A stretch of DNA of 41,425 bases from DASUNQ01 sp044866775 (GTDB lineage: Bacteria; Acidobacteriota; Thermoanaerobaculia; Multivoradales; UBA5704). Of this stretch, positions 15,365-27,018 are shown one piece after another. Numbering within the stretch: position 1 is the stretch's first letter; each line of letters begins with the position of its first letter. Location: the NCBI GenBank assembly GCA_044866775.1, contig JBIOUG010000086.1:1-41425 (forward strand). Direction: 5' to 3'. Position numbers and translations under genes: made by a program. Under the pieces are notes generated by a model that was not told the origin of the DNA, did not search any database, and saw nothing but the letters and a program-made list of their open reading frames with translations.

Positions 15365-15622
15365 TCAGTCGCCCGGCAGGATGTGGATGTAGGTGCCGCG
15401 GCGTCCCTTGTCCTGGAAGCGCACGACGCCCGCCACCTTCGCGAAGAGCGTGTCGTCCTTGCCCCGCCCGACGTTGTCGCCGGGGAAGAACTTGGTGCCG
15501 CGCTGGCGGACCAGGATCGAGCCGCCCGTCACCTGCTGGCCGCCGAACCGCTTGACGCCGAGGTGCTGCGCGTTCGAGTCGCGGCCGTTGCGGCTGGAGC
15601 CCTGTCCCTTCTTGTGAGCCAT
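15365..15622 (-). CDS. rpmA: 50S ribosomal protein L27
   Basis: This 85-residue protein is standard L27. The N-terminus MAHKKGQGSSRNGRDSNAQ reaches the peptidyl-transferase centre, followed by LGVKRFGGQ and the GSILVRQRGTKFFPGDNVG core. There is no N-terminal cleavable extension of the Firmicutes type. It sits between rplU and obgE in the conserved operon. Confidence 0.98.
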   Translation of the reverse strand: MAHKKGQGSSRNGRDSNAQHLGVKRFGGQQVTGGSILVRQRGTKFFPGDNVGRGKDDTLFAKVAGVVRFQDKGRRGTYIHILPGD

Positions 15623-15648
15623 GAGAGCCGATCTCCTGGGTCTATTGC

Positions 15649-15978
15649 CTAGTGCTTCTCGGCCGCGGCCGGAAGCTGGATGTCGTCGATGCGGATGCGC
15701 GTCAGGTGCTGGCGGTGGCCGATGGTCCGGCGGTAGCCCTTGCGGCGCTTCTTCTTGAACACCCGGATCTTGGGGCCGCGGGCCTCGCCGACGGCCGAGG
15801 CGCTGACCACCGCGCCGGACACCACCGGGTTGCCCACCTGGACGGCGCCGTCGCTCTCGACCATCAGCACGCGGTCGAAGCGCACGCCGTCCGGCGCGCT
15901 CTCCAGCCGCTCCACCTCGATGACGTCACCGGCCTGCACCCGGTACTGCTTGCCCCCGGTCTCGATCACTGCATACAT
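15649..15978 (-). CDS. rplU: 50S ribosomal protein L21
   Basis: This 109-residue protein is L21: MYAVIETGGKQYRV at the N-terminus and KKRRKGYRRTIGHRQHLT near the C-terminus are diagnostic. The ATG at 15978 is supported by a GGAGTG ribosome-binding site just upstream; the longer open frame to 16128 covers the promoter region. It is the first gene of the rplU-rpmA-obgE-nadD-rsfS operon. Confidence 0.98.
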   Translation of the reverse strand: MYAVIETGGKQYRVQAGDVIEVERLESAPDGVRFDRVLMVESDGAVQVGNPVVSGAVVSASAVGEARGPKIRVFKKKRRKGYRRTIGHRQHLTRIRIDDIQLPAAAEKH

Positions 15979-16024
15979 GGGAACACACTCCGATAAAGCG
16001 TCGCACGACGCACGTGGACGGCGG

Positions 16025-16053
16025 ACCTTACCACGGGGTGTGCCCTCGGTCAA
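16025..16053 (-). promoter_or_regulatory. Sigma-70-type promoter of the rplU operon
   Basis: On the minus strand, TTGACC (-35, 16053-16048) and TAAGGT (-10, 16030-16025) are separated by exactly 17 bases, and C follows the -10. The leader to the rplU ATG would be about 40 bases, too short for a large riboswitch-like leader. Confidence 0.75.
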
Positions 16054-16151
16054 CGCCGGCCCGCGGCCCTGTCCCTCTTCGCGCGCGACCTCGCACGTTG
16101 GGATACGAAGCGGGCGGCGCCTGGCCAATCGCCGCCGCCAAGGAGGGGATC

Positions 16152-16613
16152 GTGAAGCAGGGAGACGTGCTGCGCAAGGAGCGGGAGAAGAAGAAGCTGA
16201 CGCCGGAGCAGGTCGCGGAGGCCATGGGCATTCCGCTCGAGCGCTACGCCGAGATGGAGGCCGGGGACTCGCCGGCCGAGACCTGGGGTCCGCGGCTCGC
16301 GCTCATCGCCATCGAGCTCGAGACGCCGACCTCGCGCCTGCTCGCCGAGAGCGGGCGCGCCGCCGACTGCCGGCCGGGGCAGGCGGGCGAGCTGATCCGC
16401 AAGCACCGGGAGCGCCGCGGCAAGGGCCCCGAGCAGATGGCGCAGGCGCTCGAGATCTCGCGCGACGAGTACCTGGAGATCGAGGCCGGCACGACGCCGC
16501 TCGAGGAGCAAGGGCCGCTCCTCCTCCGCTTCGCCGAGGTCATCGAGCAGCCGGTCTTCAACCTCTTCTACCCCTGCGGCCTCGCCTTCGCGACGCTCGA
16601 GGACTATCCGTAG
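16152..16613 (+). CDS. Tandem helix-turn-helix (XRE-like) protein
   Basis: This 153-residue protein is built from two similar XRE/Cro-type units. Unit A covers about 5-67 (LRKEREKKKLTPEQVAEAMG, then RYAEMEAG) and unit B about 79-142 (LIRKHRERRGKGPEQMAQAL, then EYLEIEAG). The GTG at 16152 has a very good ribosome-binding site (AAGGAGGGG), so the longer upstream frame is rejected. It is likely a DNA-binding regulator or a scaffold of two HTH folds. It is divergent from rplU, with the shared region only about 170 bases long, so it could influence the ribosomal operon; that is inference. Confidence 0.72.
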   Translation: MKQGDVLRKEREKKKLTPEQVAEAMGIPLERYAEMEAGDSPAETWGPRLALIAIELETPTSRLLAESGRAADCRPGQAGELIRKHRERRGKGPEQMAQALEISRDEYLEIEAGTTPLEEQGPLLLRFAEVIEQPVFNLFYPCGLAFATLEDYP

Positions 16614-16681
16614 GGCGGACGCAGCGGCGGAGAAGAAACAACAAAAGCTCAGGTAGGGAAAAACGCGGGTAGGGCGCCGCT

Positions 16682-16712
16682 CGACGGCTCGGCTGGACCG
16701 AGCGAGCCGTCG
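16682..16712 (+). other. Perfect 10-bp inverted repeat in the 206-bp gap before the propeller gene
   Basis: CGACGGCTCG (16682-16691) and CGAGCCGTCG (16703-16712) flank an 11-base loop. No U-tract follows. It may be an mRNA hairpin ending the HTH transcript, or an operator for the next gene. The same gap holds a minus-strand copy of the CCTACCTG pyrimidine motif at 16652-16659. Confidence 0.5.
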
Positions 16713-16819
16713 CAGGTGCGCCCCGCTCGTGGTAGAACACCGCGCGCACAGACTGGCCTCGGCGCCGCGGCAGACCCCATTCGCGCTCGCCGGCGGCCAC
16801 GACAACGTGGAGGGACCTC

Positions 16820-20268
<3,449 letters not shown>

Positions 20269-20272
<4 letters not shown>

Positions 20273-23226
20273 CGAGCCCCTGGTTGGGCGGCGCGCCGGC
20301 GACGGGGCTTTGCGCGAGTGGGCTTACGTCCCGCAGCGGGGAGGGGGCCGACGAGGGACTGGATGCCGAGCATGACGGCGTTCGACACGGTCGCGCCGCC
20401 CCGCTGCAGGGCGGCGCGGGCCACCAAGGGATACTGCGGCGGGACACTGCTCGTGAAGCTCGCGTCTCCGCTCCTGGAGAGCTTGGAGTACTTGACCAGG
20501 CCGTTCCGGACCTCGACGCGAAAGCGGTCCTCAGCGTTCCAGCGACCCAAGCTGGCGACCTCGCGGCCCGACTCACGGATCCACGCCTCAGCGCGATCGT
20601 CGATCAAGATCGCGAAGTCGATCTGGTCAAAAGACGCCGCGGCATCCTTCCTGGCGTTCAAGCCGGCCATGCTGCCCCTGCTTGCCGCACTCGCCGAGAA
20701 CTCGACATAGCCGCCGGCGCTGTTGATGATGACTTGCGCCGATGAAGCTCCAGCGTCCCAGCCCTGGGTCGAACCGGTCTTGCGGATCGTGTTGCCCGAG
20801 ATCGTGATCCCGCGGGTGTCGATCCAGGCCACGGGCTCGGCAAGCGGGCTCCCGAGCATGGCGGCCTTCGACACCGTCGCGCCCTCGGTGCACAGAGAGA
20901 TGTCCGCCACGAGAGGAAACGTCGGTCCGACACGGTGGCTGTAGCGCGCTTCGTTTCCGGCCTGCGGGTACTTGACGTACCGGACGAGGTGGCCTGCGCC
21001 GTCCACCTGGATCTCGACGCGAAAGCGATCCTCCGGCCCCCAGGGGCCCAACCCCGCCAACGCACTGCCGGATTCGTAGACGTAGGCATTACGCGACGCA
21101 TCGAGGAGAATCGCGAACTCGATCTCTGCGTGCGACTGTGATGCGTCGCGATGGCTCAGACCCGCGATGCTGATCGCGCTGCGGTCGGTGGCTGTGAACT
21201 CGAGGTAGCCGCCGCGGACGCCGATGGCTTGGACCGACGACGCTCCGGCGTCCCAGCGCACGGTCGAGCCCACTTTCGAGATCTCGTGACCGGAAACCTT
21301 CACCCCTTTGGCGTTCGTCCAGACGACGGGCTGAGGAGCGGGAATCACTGACTCGAAGCGCCCGAGCACGTTGCGCGTGACCTGCTCCGCGACGGCGTTT
21401 GGCCGCGGCCCGTTGAGGCCCAAGCACCAATACATCGAGCCGGTGGCGAAGGTGATGGCGCCGCTCGGCGCGGTGCAGACGACCACGTCCGAGTGGGGCT
21501 GGTCGCCCTGTGGGTTCACGATCCCGCCCACTGGCGATTGGGCGAGGAGCTCCATGCCCGCCGGCGCATTCTCGAACACCCTATCGGCCTCGTAGCCCAG
21601 GAGTCCAGGTAGGCGGTCGCCGCGCTTGACGTTGGTGTTCGCAAATGCCCAGTGGGCAGGGTTGGTGACGATGATCGCGGCGTCGACGGAAGGGTGCTCG
21701 TACATCACGCCGATGAAGGCGTCCTCGGGGAGCGAGAGCGGTGCATCGCGCCACTGCACCGTCGTCAACGGGCTCTTCTCGGGTCGTGACGCGAAGGGAT
21801 CGCGATTGTCCTTGTAGCAGACCAGGGTGCGATTGGGCGCGCCGTTCACCCGGCTGGGCTCGAATCGCACCTGCCAGTAGCAGCCGTTGGCGGCGAAGTA
21901 GCCGAAGCTTATGCCGTGCGCCGCAGCCGCCTCCACGGATGACCGCATCTCCCGCGACCAGTACTCCGGATGGCCCGGTACGAGCACCGCCCGGTGATTC
22001 ACGAGCAGGCTCGGGTTCGCGTGCAGGTCGACGTCGGTCGCGTAGGTCACGTCGTAGCCTTCACGCTCCAGCCAGCGGAGCATGTGAGACTCGTAGTGCA
22101 GGAGCTGCCCGGCACTGTTCTGCGGCGACTGATTACCGGCCGCGTCCACGAAGGCATAGGGGCGGTTGAAGGAGACGTGACGAGCTCGCGAGTCGGCGAG
22201 CCCTCCGAGGGCGGCGCTGGCAACGGTCGCGCCCTTCTCGCCCGGCAAGGCGGCGGCGAACAGCGGGGGGTGAGTGTCGCCGGGAATGTGGGTGGCGCCA
22301 GGAGGAACGACCCCGTTCCTGGAATACCGGACGTCTTGTCCCAACACGGAGATCCGGAAGCGGTCTCCGGGTGTCCAGGGACCAAGCTCCTTCACCACCC
22401 GTCCCCTCTCCCGAACTCGCGCCTTGAACTGTTTGTCGAGGAAGATCGAGTACTCGAGGCCATTGAAGTTGAACCCCGATTGATCGCTACTGAGGCCGAA
22501 GATGACCAGCGGGTTGCCTGCGACGACCTCCAAGTAGCCGTCTTGGATCGCCTGGACGGAGCGGGCAACGGCGTCCCAGCCGATCGTGGGTTTGGACGTC
22601 GAAAGTGAGCTGCCCGAGACGGCCACTGTGCCCCGGAGGACCTGCCACGTGATCGGCGTGAGGCTGTTGAAGTCGTAGAGCGACTTGCCGCCCCAGTTGC
22701 TGTACGCCTGATAGGTGTTGACGCTCGAGAGGAACAGATGCTTCGCGGCGCGCGAGTCGTCGCGCACGACGAAGACGATGTAGCTCTGCTTGCGACTCTG
22801 CGCCGTCAGCTTGGCGACATAGACGCCGCTGGGCCAGCCGCTGGGAATGGCCAACCGATACGGGTCGGACCAGTTGCATTCGATGAGTCCTGAAGCTGCG
22901 TCTGGCACTGGAATGCTCTGGGGCTTGCCGGGGAGCGGCGGGGCGCCGGGCGGCGGGATGGACGTCATCAGACGGGCTCCCGAGCCGCCATACCAGCCGA
23001 GGCGATAGACGTCGATGCGGTAGGAAGTCGCGACCGACGTGCTGACGAACAGATCGATCTGCTCGCCGCGATTGAGGCTCGTCAGGGATGCGTATCCTTG
23101 GATTTCGGGAACCGTCGCCGGCTCCCCGAGCGTCCACGCGGAGTCGCCCGGCCGTCGGTTCTCCACAACCGTAGGGTTCTCCGGCGGCTCGGCGGCATTA
23201 GCGATCTGAACCGAAGAGCGCTTCAA
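20269..23226 (-). CDS. N,N-dimethylformamidase-like protein with three copies of a beta-rich module, one nested
   Basis: This 985-residue protein carries the large-subunit-like N,N-dimethylformamidase region: IQGYASLTSLNRGEQIDLFV with YRLGWYGGSGARLM (42-87), NTYQAYSNWGGKSLYDFNS (170-188), then HVSFNRPYAF (350-359), LRWLEREGYDVTYATDVDLH (383-402), HPEYWS (419-424) and NGCYWQVRFEP (447-457). Between 188 and 350 a ~150-residue module is inserted (193-341), and two homologous modules follow the catalytic region (about 635-790 and 798-952). Shared hallmarks are WDA/GYLE, LGxW-DRFR and GATVS. The tail is Arg/Lys-rich. The TTG start is supported by AGGAGGTGA. No signal peptide is visible, so localisation is unclear. 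The modules look like glycan- or surface-binding beta-sandwiches; that is inference. Confidence 0.8.
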
Positions 23227-23390
23227 GGCTCACCTCCTGTTCGGGGCGTGCGGGCGAGGCTTGGCACCACGGGCCATGGAGACGGAGCGCTGCCCTTCTG
23301 CCCGCAGCCTGCGCCGGGCGCGTTAGTATCGACTGTGTTTCAGGTGATATTTGATTATGCCGGGTCAGCGGGCTTCTGTCAAGAGCGGCG

Positions 23391-23457
23391 GCGCGAGGTG
23401 CCGGCGATCCACCTGCCGCCGATGGAGGCGGAAAGCAAGAGCGCCGGCCCGCCGTGA
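23391..23457 (+). pseudogene. Relic 3' tail of a propeller-type gene (31-bp repeat copy B)
   Basis: The 31-bp repeat at 23391-23421 is followed in frame by MEAESKSAGPP and a TGA. This reads as an alternative C-terminus of a protein related to the upstream 1150-residue propeller. Nothing upstream of 23391 in this frame resembles the rest of that protein. The 5' flank (23340-23390) is less GC-rich. I interpret it as the stranded tail left after insertion or recombination. Confidence 0.55.
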
Positions 23458-23469
23458 ATCCGTCCCTCC

Positions 23470-23919
23470 TCAGCGGAGGACCAGCGTGAGCGTCGGGGCG
23501 CCGAACTCCGAGCAGAGGATCGGGTTCTCCAACTGCCTGAGGCGCACGGTGTAGGTGCCGTCGGCGCAGCCCGGACCGCTGCTGCAATTGAACTTGGTCG
23601 TGGTGGCGCTCCAGCCGGACCCCACGGGGTTCGTGGTCCGCTCGAAGGGAACTCCGTCCTTCTCGAAGATCACCGCCGGCGGGACCTGCGACGCGCTGCT
23701 CACCGCGACGTCGAGCCTGAGCAGTTGGCAACAGCTCCCGCGCACGACGATCGGATCGAAGGAGCACGGGTCATCCTGCGCCCCGGCCCCCGTCAACTGG
23801 TGCACCTGATCGCCGCCGCAGGAACCCACCGGGCAGGCCGGAGGAGGAGTCTCCTCCGTCGGCGGCGGTTCCTTCGTGCCGAAGCCGCATCCAGAAAGCC
23901 CCGCCGCCAGGACGACCAG
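23470..23919 (-). pseudogene. Cys-rich lipoprotein gene with damaged 5' end
   Basis: The reading frame encodes LVVLAAGLSGC, a lipoprotein h-region and lipobox, then a Pro/Glu linker (TKEPPPTEETPPP) and a ~110-residue beta-rich domain with eight more cysteines, ending at a TGA. No ATG, GTG or TTG precedes the lipobox in frame; a TAA lies at 23932-23934. In the neighbouring frame the upstream codons read ITKRL, a typical n-region, so one frameshift near 23919 plus loss of the start codon would explain the state. A GTG at 23829 inside the mature part is unlikely to be real. Function unknown. Confidence 0.6.
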
Positions 23920-24007
23920 GGAGGCGTTTAGTTATGCGTATTCGTTACTGCGGGCGAGTCGACAAGCGACGGCGGTTGCCAGCCGGGTTGTCGTCGGCGC
24001 CGGCGAC

Positions 24008-24029
24008 GACGATACTCGCCAGTATCGTC
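24008..24029 (+). promoter_or_regulatory. Palindromic operator abutting the antitoxin start
   Basis: GACGATAC-TCGCCA-GTATCGTC is a perfect 8-bp inverted repeat ending at the base before the ATG. A second palindrome, GTCGTCG/CGACGAC, overlaps its left edge (23990-24010). RHH antitoxins typically bind such sites and repress their own operon. Confidence 0.55.
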
Positions 24030-24278
24030 ATGCCAATCAGCGTGCATCTCCCGCAACCCCTGCTCGAGGCCGTCGACCGTAAGGCCAAAGCGCTGCGCAT
24101 CAGCAGGAGCCAGTTGATCGTCCGCGCGCTCGAGCGCGAGCTTCACGAGGCCTCGGGTTGGTCGACCGGCTTCTTCGAGCGCCTGTCCGAGCTGGATCCC
24201 GGCACCGCAAAGGCCGTCGACGAGTTGCTGCGCGACGTGCGCAAGGCGCGGCGGTCGAAACCTGCGACAGGGCTGTGA
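24030..24278 (+). CDS. CopG/ribbon-helix-helix antitoxin-like protein
   Basis: This 82-residue protein begins with an RHH fold: MPISVHLPQPLLEAVDRKAK gives the beta-strand and first helix, and RISRSQLIVRALERELHE the second. The C-terminal half (SGWSTGFFERLSELDPGTAK, then VDELLRDVRKARRSKP) is the type that docks onto a PIN-domain toxin. The ATG follows a perfect palindrome with no room for a ribosome-binding site, so the mRNA may be leaderless or the start may lie upstream in the open frame (to 23934). The expected toxin gene is reduced to a short relic 90 bases downstream. Confidence 0.72.
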   Translation: MPISVHLPQPLLEAVDRKAKALRISRSQLIVRALERELHEASGWSTGFFERLSELDPGTAKAVDELLRDVRKARRSKPATGL

Positions 24279-24367
24279 GGTAGCGCCTCGGCACCGACGC
24301 CGTTTCTGCCTTGATGAAGGGCGAGCCGCGTGTCGTCGAGCGCGGTCGGACGGCAATCTGAGAGCAG

Positions 24368-24490
24368 GTGGCGCAGCCGGAGCCGGATATTGCAGAGATC
24401 GCCTACGGCATCGAGCGGCTCCCGACCTCGAAGCGCCGCGAGGCTCTGCAGGAGCGGTTCGATTCTTTGTGCCTCGGCGACTGGCCTCGA
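24368..24490 (+). pseudogene. Relic of a PIN-domain (VapC-like) toxin
   Basis: The segment IAEIAYGIERLPTSKRREAL, followed by QERFDSL, resembles the central part of VapC/FitB-type PIN toxins, where an acidic residue (the Glu of AEI) binds metal. The conserved N-terminal LDTNV motif and the C-terminal half are missing. The frame continues as unrelated, less GC-rich sequence. Given the antitoxin directly upstream, I read it as the remains of its toxin. Confidence 0.5.
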
Positions 24491-24569
24491 GCTTCAGACA
24501 GGATATGGACCAAGGCTAGCCGGGGAAAGGAATACGCGAAGATAGCGCTCGCACCATCCCCTCCAGAAC

Positions 24570-25022
24570 CTACCAAAATCGCCACCAGGGCTTCCGCCCT
24601 GCCTTTATACCGCCGCCAGCGGCGCGTGTCAGAGACTCAGCAGTGGCTCGGTCGATCACAACGGACACCTCGACAAGCGCACTGTTGACCAAGATCCCCT
24701 CGCACTCTGGGTTGAGTAGGGCAGTGGCCAGCAGCGCCTCACCGGCCATCTCGGCGTTGAAGCGGCGACCGAAACGCCGCGCGAACGCAACCGGGTCCGC
24801 GAACGCCAATACCATCCGTCGTCCGCCGGCGTGCCGTGTCAGGCCGACGGACACGGGTTGCTTGGCCGTCGAGACAAACTCGCCGGCCACCTCTTGTGGT
24901 ATCCCAACTGCGATCACTCCCAGCGTCGACCTGCGGAATCCATAGAGGAATCGCTTGAAGCTCTGTGTCGTACCGGCCGCGAGGTGGTCGGCGATCAACT
25001 CGGATAGGGGCGTTTCAGTCAT
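24570..25022 (-). CDS. SseB N-terminal domain-like protein
   Basis: This 150-residue protein resembles the SseB N-terminal domain family: a central QPVSVGLTRHAGGRRMVLAF strand region (56-75) is followed by DPVAFARRFG, an alpha/beta stretch with ALLATALLNPECEGILVNS (96-114), and a short basic tail ending KPWWRFW. The family is small, soluble and of uncertain role (named from enhanced serine sensitivity). The start ATG at 25022 lacks a good ribosome-binding site. The surrounding sequence is less GC-rich than the rest of the window, and the gene stands alone in a scar-like region. Confidence 0.55.
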   Translation of the reverse strand: MTETPLSELIADHLAAGTTQSFKRFLYGFRRSTLGVIAVGIPQEVAGEFVSTAKQPVSVGLTRHAGGRRMVLAFADPVAFARRFGRRFNAEMAGEALLATALLNPECEGILVNSALVEVSVVIDRATAESLTRAAGGGIKAGRKPWWRFW

Positions 25023-25409
25023 CGTTTACACGCTACCTATGCTATTTCCGCACAACCTCGCGTCCTACGGATTCGGGACTCTTGCTTAATAGCCCTGGCC
25101 GTTCGATGAGAGCGACAGCGATGCGCTAGTGAATGTGTCGCCGTTGATCGGGGGCCGCAAGCCCACTTTGCGATAAACCGTCCACGCACCGCATTGCCTC
25201 CGTGGCGGACCTTGCGCAAATGCCTTCGCAAACTCCTGCCGCGTCAGTGTCTCGCGGTAGCAGAGATGCGCAACCTGAACGGCGGCGAAGGGGGCGGCTA
25301 CGCCGTCCCCCTCCCCTCCCTCCTCGGCAACACCCTGATACCCCACTACCCTCATCGCAACGACGCGCGCCCTCATCGGCATGGCGCTCGCCCTGTTCGC
25401 CAGCGCAGC
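25023..25409. other. 387-bp stretch with no supported gene
   Basis: Short open frames exist on both strands (for example minus-strand 25086-25382) but none shows a recognisable family, a ribosome-binding site or a codon pattern like its neighbours. The sequence is AT-richer than average near 25023-25200. No repeat or clear promoter was found. Confidence 0.5.
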
Positions 25410-26957
25410 CTACCGGCCGCGCTCCGCCGGTGCGGGCGTCGCGGCGAGCAGTTGCCGCAGGTACTCGGGCTCGAGCGGCTTGACGAGGTGGTGGTCGAAG
25501 CCCGCCTCGCGGGAGCGGCGGCGGTCGTGCTCCTGGCCGTAGCCGGTCATGGCGAGGAGGAGGGCGCCGCCGAGGCCGGGGAGGGCGCGCAGGCGGCGCG
25601 CGACCTCGTAGCCGTCGATCCCCGGGAGGCCGATGTCGAGGAGCACGGCGTTGGGGAGGAATCCCTGGGCGATGGCGAGCGCCGCCGGGCCGGTGGCGGC
25701 GCTCTCGACCTCGTGCCCCCAGAGCCGCAGCAGTATCGTCATCGTCTCGGCCGAGTCGCGATTGTCGTCGACGACCAGCACGCGCAGCGCGCCGCGCGGC
25801 CCCGCGTGCGCCGCGGGGTGGTCACCGGGTGGGGGCTCGGGGCGCGCCGGCTTCTCGGCCAGCAGCGGCAGGCGGATCGTGAACTCGCTGCCGCGGTCCG
25901 GCCCCGCGCTCGCGGCCTCCACGGAGCCGCCGTGCATCCTGACCAGCCGCTTGACGAGCGTCAGGCCGATCCCGAGGCCCGACTCCGTCCGATCCAGCGC
26001 GCGATCGCCCTGCCGGAAGAGCTCGAAGACGTGCGGCAACAGGCTGGCCGGGATGCCGATGCCCGAGTCGCCGACCCGCAGCTCGACCTCGCCGCTCCGG
26101 CGCGTCGCCTCGACGTCGATCCGCCCGCCTTCCGGCGTGTACTTGGCCGCGTTGTTGAGCAGGTTGACGAGCACCTGCGCCAGCCGGGTCTGGTCGCCGG
26201 CGACCCACAGCGACTCGGGGGGGAGGACGATCTCGAGGCTGTGCCGGCGCGATTCGATGAACGGCCGGCTGGCCTCGACGGCGCGGGCCACCAGCGCCGC
26301 GATCTCGACCGGCTCCCGGTGGAGCGCGATCTTGCCGCTGGTGATCCGGCTGACGTCGAGGAGGTCGTCGACCAGGCGCGCCAGGTGCGTCACCTGGCGG
26401 TCGATGATCGCCGTCGACGATCGGCGCGCGGTCTCGTCGAGCGGCGCCATCTGCAGGGTCCGGATGGCGTTGCGGATGGGCGCCAGCGGGTTGCGCAGCT
26501 CGTGCGCCAGCATGGCCAGGAACTCGGTCATCCGGCGCTCGGCGCTCTCGAGCGACTCGATGCGCTTGCGCTCGGTCAGGTCGCGCGTGACCTTGGCGAA
26601 GCCGCGCAGGTTGCCGTGGTCGTCCCAGAGGGCGGTGATGACGACGTTGGCCCAGAAGAGGGAGCCGTCCTTGCGCAGGCGCCAGCCCTCGTCCTCGAAG
26701 CGCCCCTCGGCGCGCGCCATCTCCAGCTCGCGCTCCGGCCAACCGGTCGCGACGGCCTCCGGTGGATAGAAGAGCGCGAAGTGGCGCCCCAGGACCTCCT
26801 CGGCGGTGTAGCCCTTGATGCGCTCGGCGCCGGCGTTCCAGCTCGCCACCCGGCCCTGCGGGTCGAGCATGAAGATGGCGTAGTCCTTGACCCCCTCGAC
26901 GAGGAGCCGGAAGCGCTCTTCGCTCTGCTCGATGGACTCGATCTTCTTATCGGCCAT
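25410..26957 (-). CDS. PAS-containing hybrid histidine kinase with C-terminal receiver domain
   Basis: This is a 515-residue soluble sensor kinase. A PAS domain with PAC motif (about 12-133; WNAGAERIKGYTAEEVLGRH, WDDHGNLRGFAKVTRDLTER) leads to HisKA with phospho-acceptor His152 in LAMLAHELRNPLAP, then the ATPase domain (N-box NLLNNAAKYTPEGG 265-278, DSGIGIP 297-303, SGLGIGL 326-332). The receiver domain carries acidic DD at 397-398, phospho-acceptor Asp441 in LLDIGLPG, Thr471 and Lys493 in LVKPLE. There are no transmembrane segments, so an intracellular signal is likely. The gene is divergent from the acyl-CoA dehydrogenase with a 61-bp gap. No separate response regulator is adjacent. Confidence 0.93.
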   Translation of the reverse strand: MADKKIESIEQSEERFRLLVEGVKDYAIFMLDPQGRVASWNAGAERIKGYTAEEVLGRHFALFYPPEAVATGWPERELEMARAEGRFEDEGWRLRKDGSLFWANVVITALWDDHGNLRGFAKVTRDLTERKRIESLESAERRMTEFLAMLAHELRNPLAPIRNAIRTLQMAPLDETARRSSTAIIDRQVTHLARLVDDLLDVSRITSGKIALHREPVEIAALVARAVEASRPFIESRRHSLEIVLPPESLWVAGDQTRLAQVLVNLLNNAAKYTPEGGRIDVEATRRSGEVELRVGDSGIGIPASLLPHVFELFRQGDRALDRTESGLGIGLTLVKRLVRMHGGSVEAASAGPDRGSEFTIRLPLLAEKPARPEPPPGDHPAAHAGPRGALRVLVVDDNRDSAETMTILLRLWGHEVESAATGPAALAIAQGFLPNAVLLDIGLPGIDGYEVARRLRALPGLGGALLLAMTGYGQEHDRRRSREAGFDHHLVKPLEPEYLRQLLAATPAPAERGR

Positions 26958-26991
26958 GCCGGCGTCTCGTCGGCCTGCACCGCGGCGGTGC

Positions 26992-26997
26992 TAGAGT
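26992..26997 (+). promoter_or_regulatory. Candidate -10 (TAGAGT) for the acyl-CoA dehydrogenase/kinase pair
   Basis: TAGAGT followed by C lies 21 bases before the ATG in the 61-bp divergent gap with the kinase gene. There is no clear -35. Confidence 0.4.
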
Positions 26998-27018
26998 CAT
27001 TTCCCCCTCCGGCCGCGC

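Noticed and set aside
25086..25382. A 98-residue minus-strand frame between the SseB-like and kinase genes
   Set aside because: No ribosome-binding site, no recognisable family, and its N-terminal part is biased sequence. I could not exclude that its C-terminal half is a fragment of an unknown gene.
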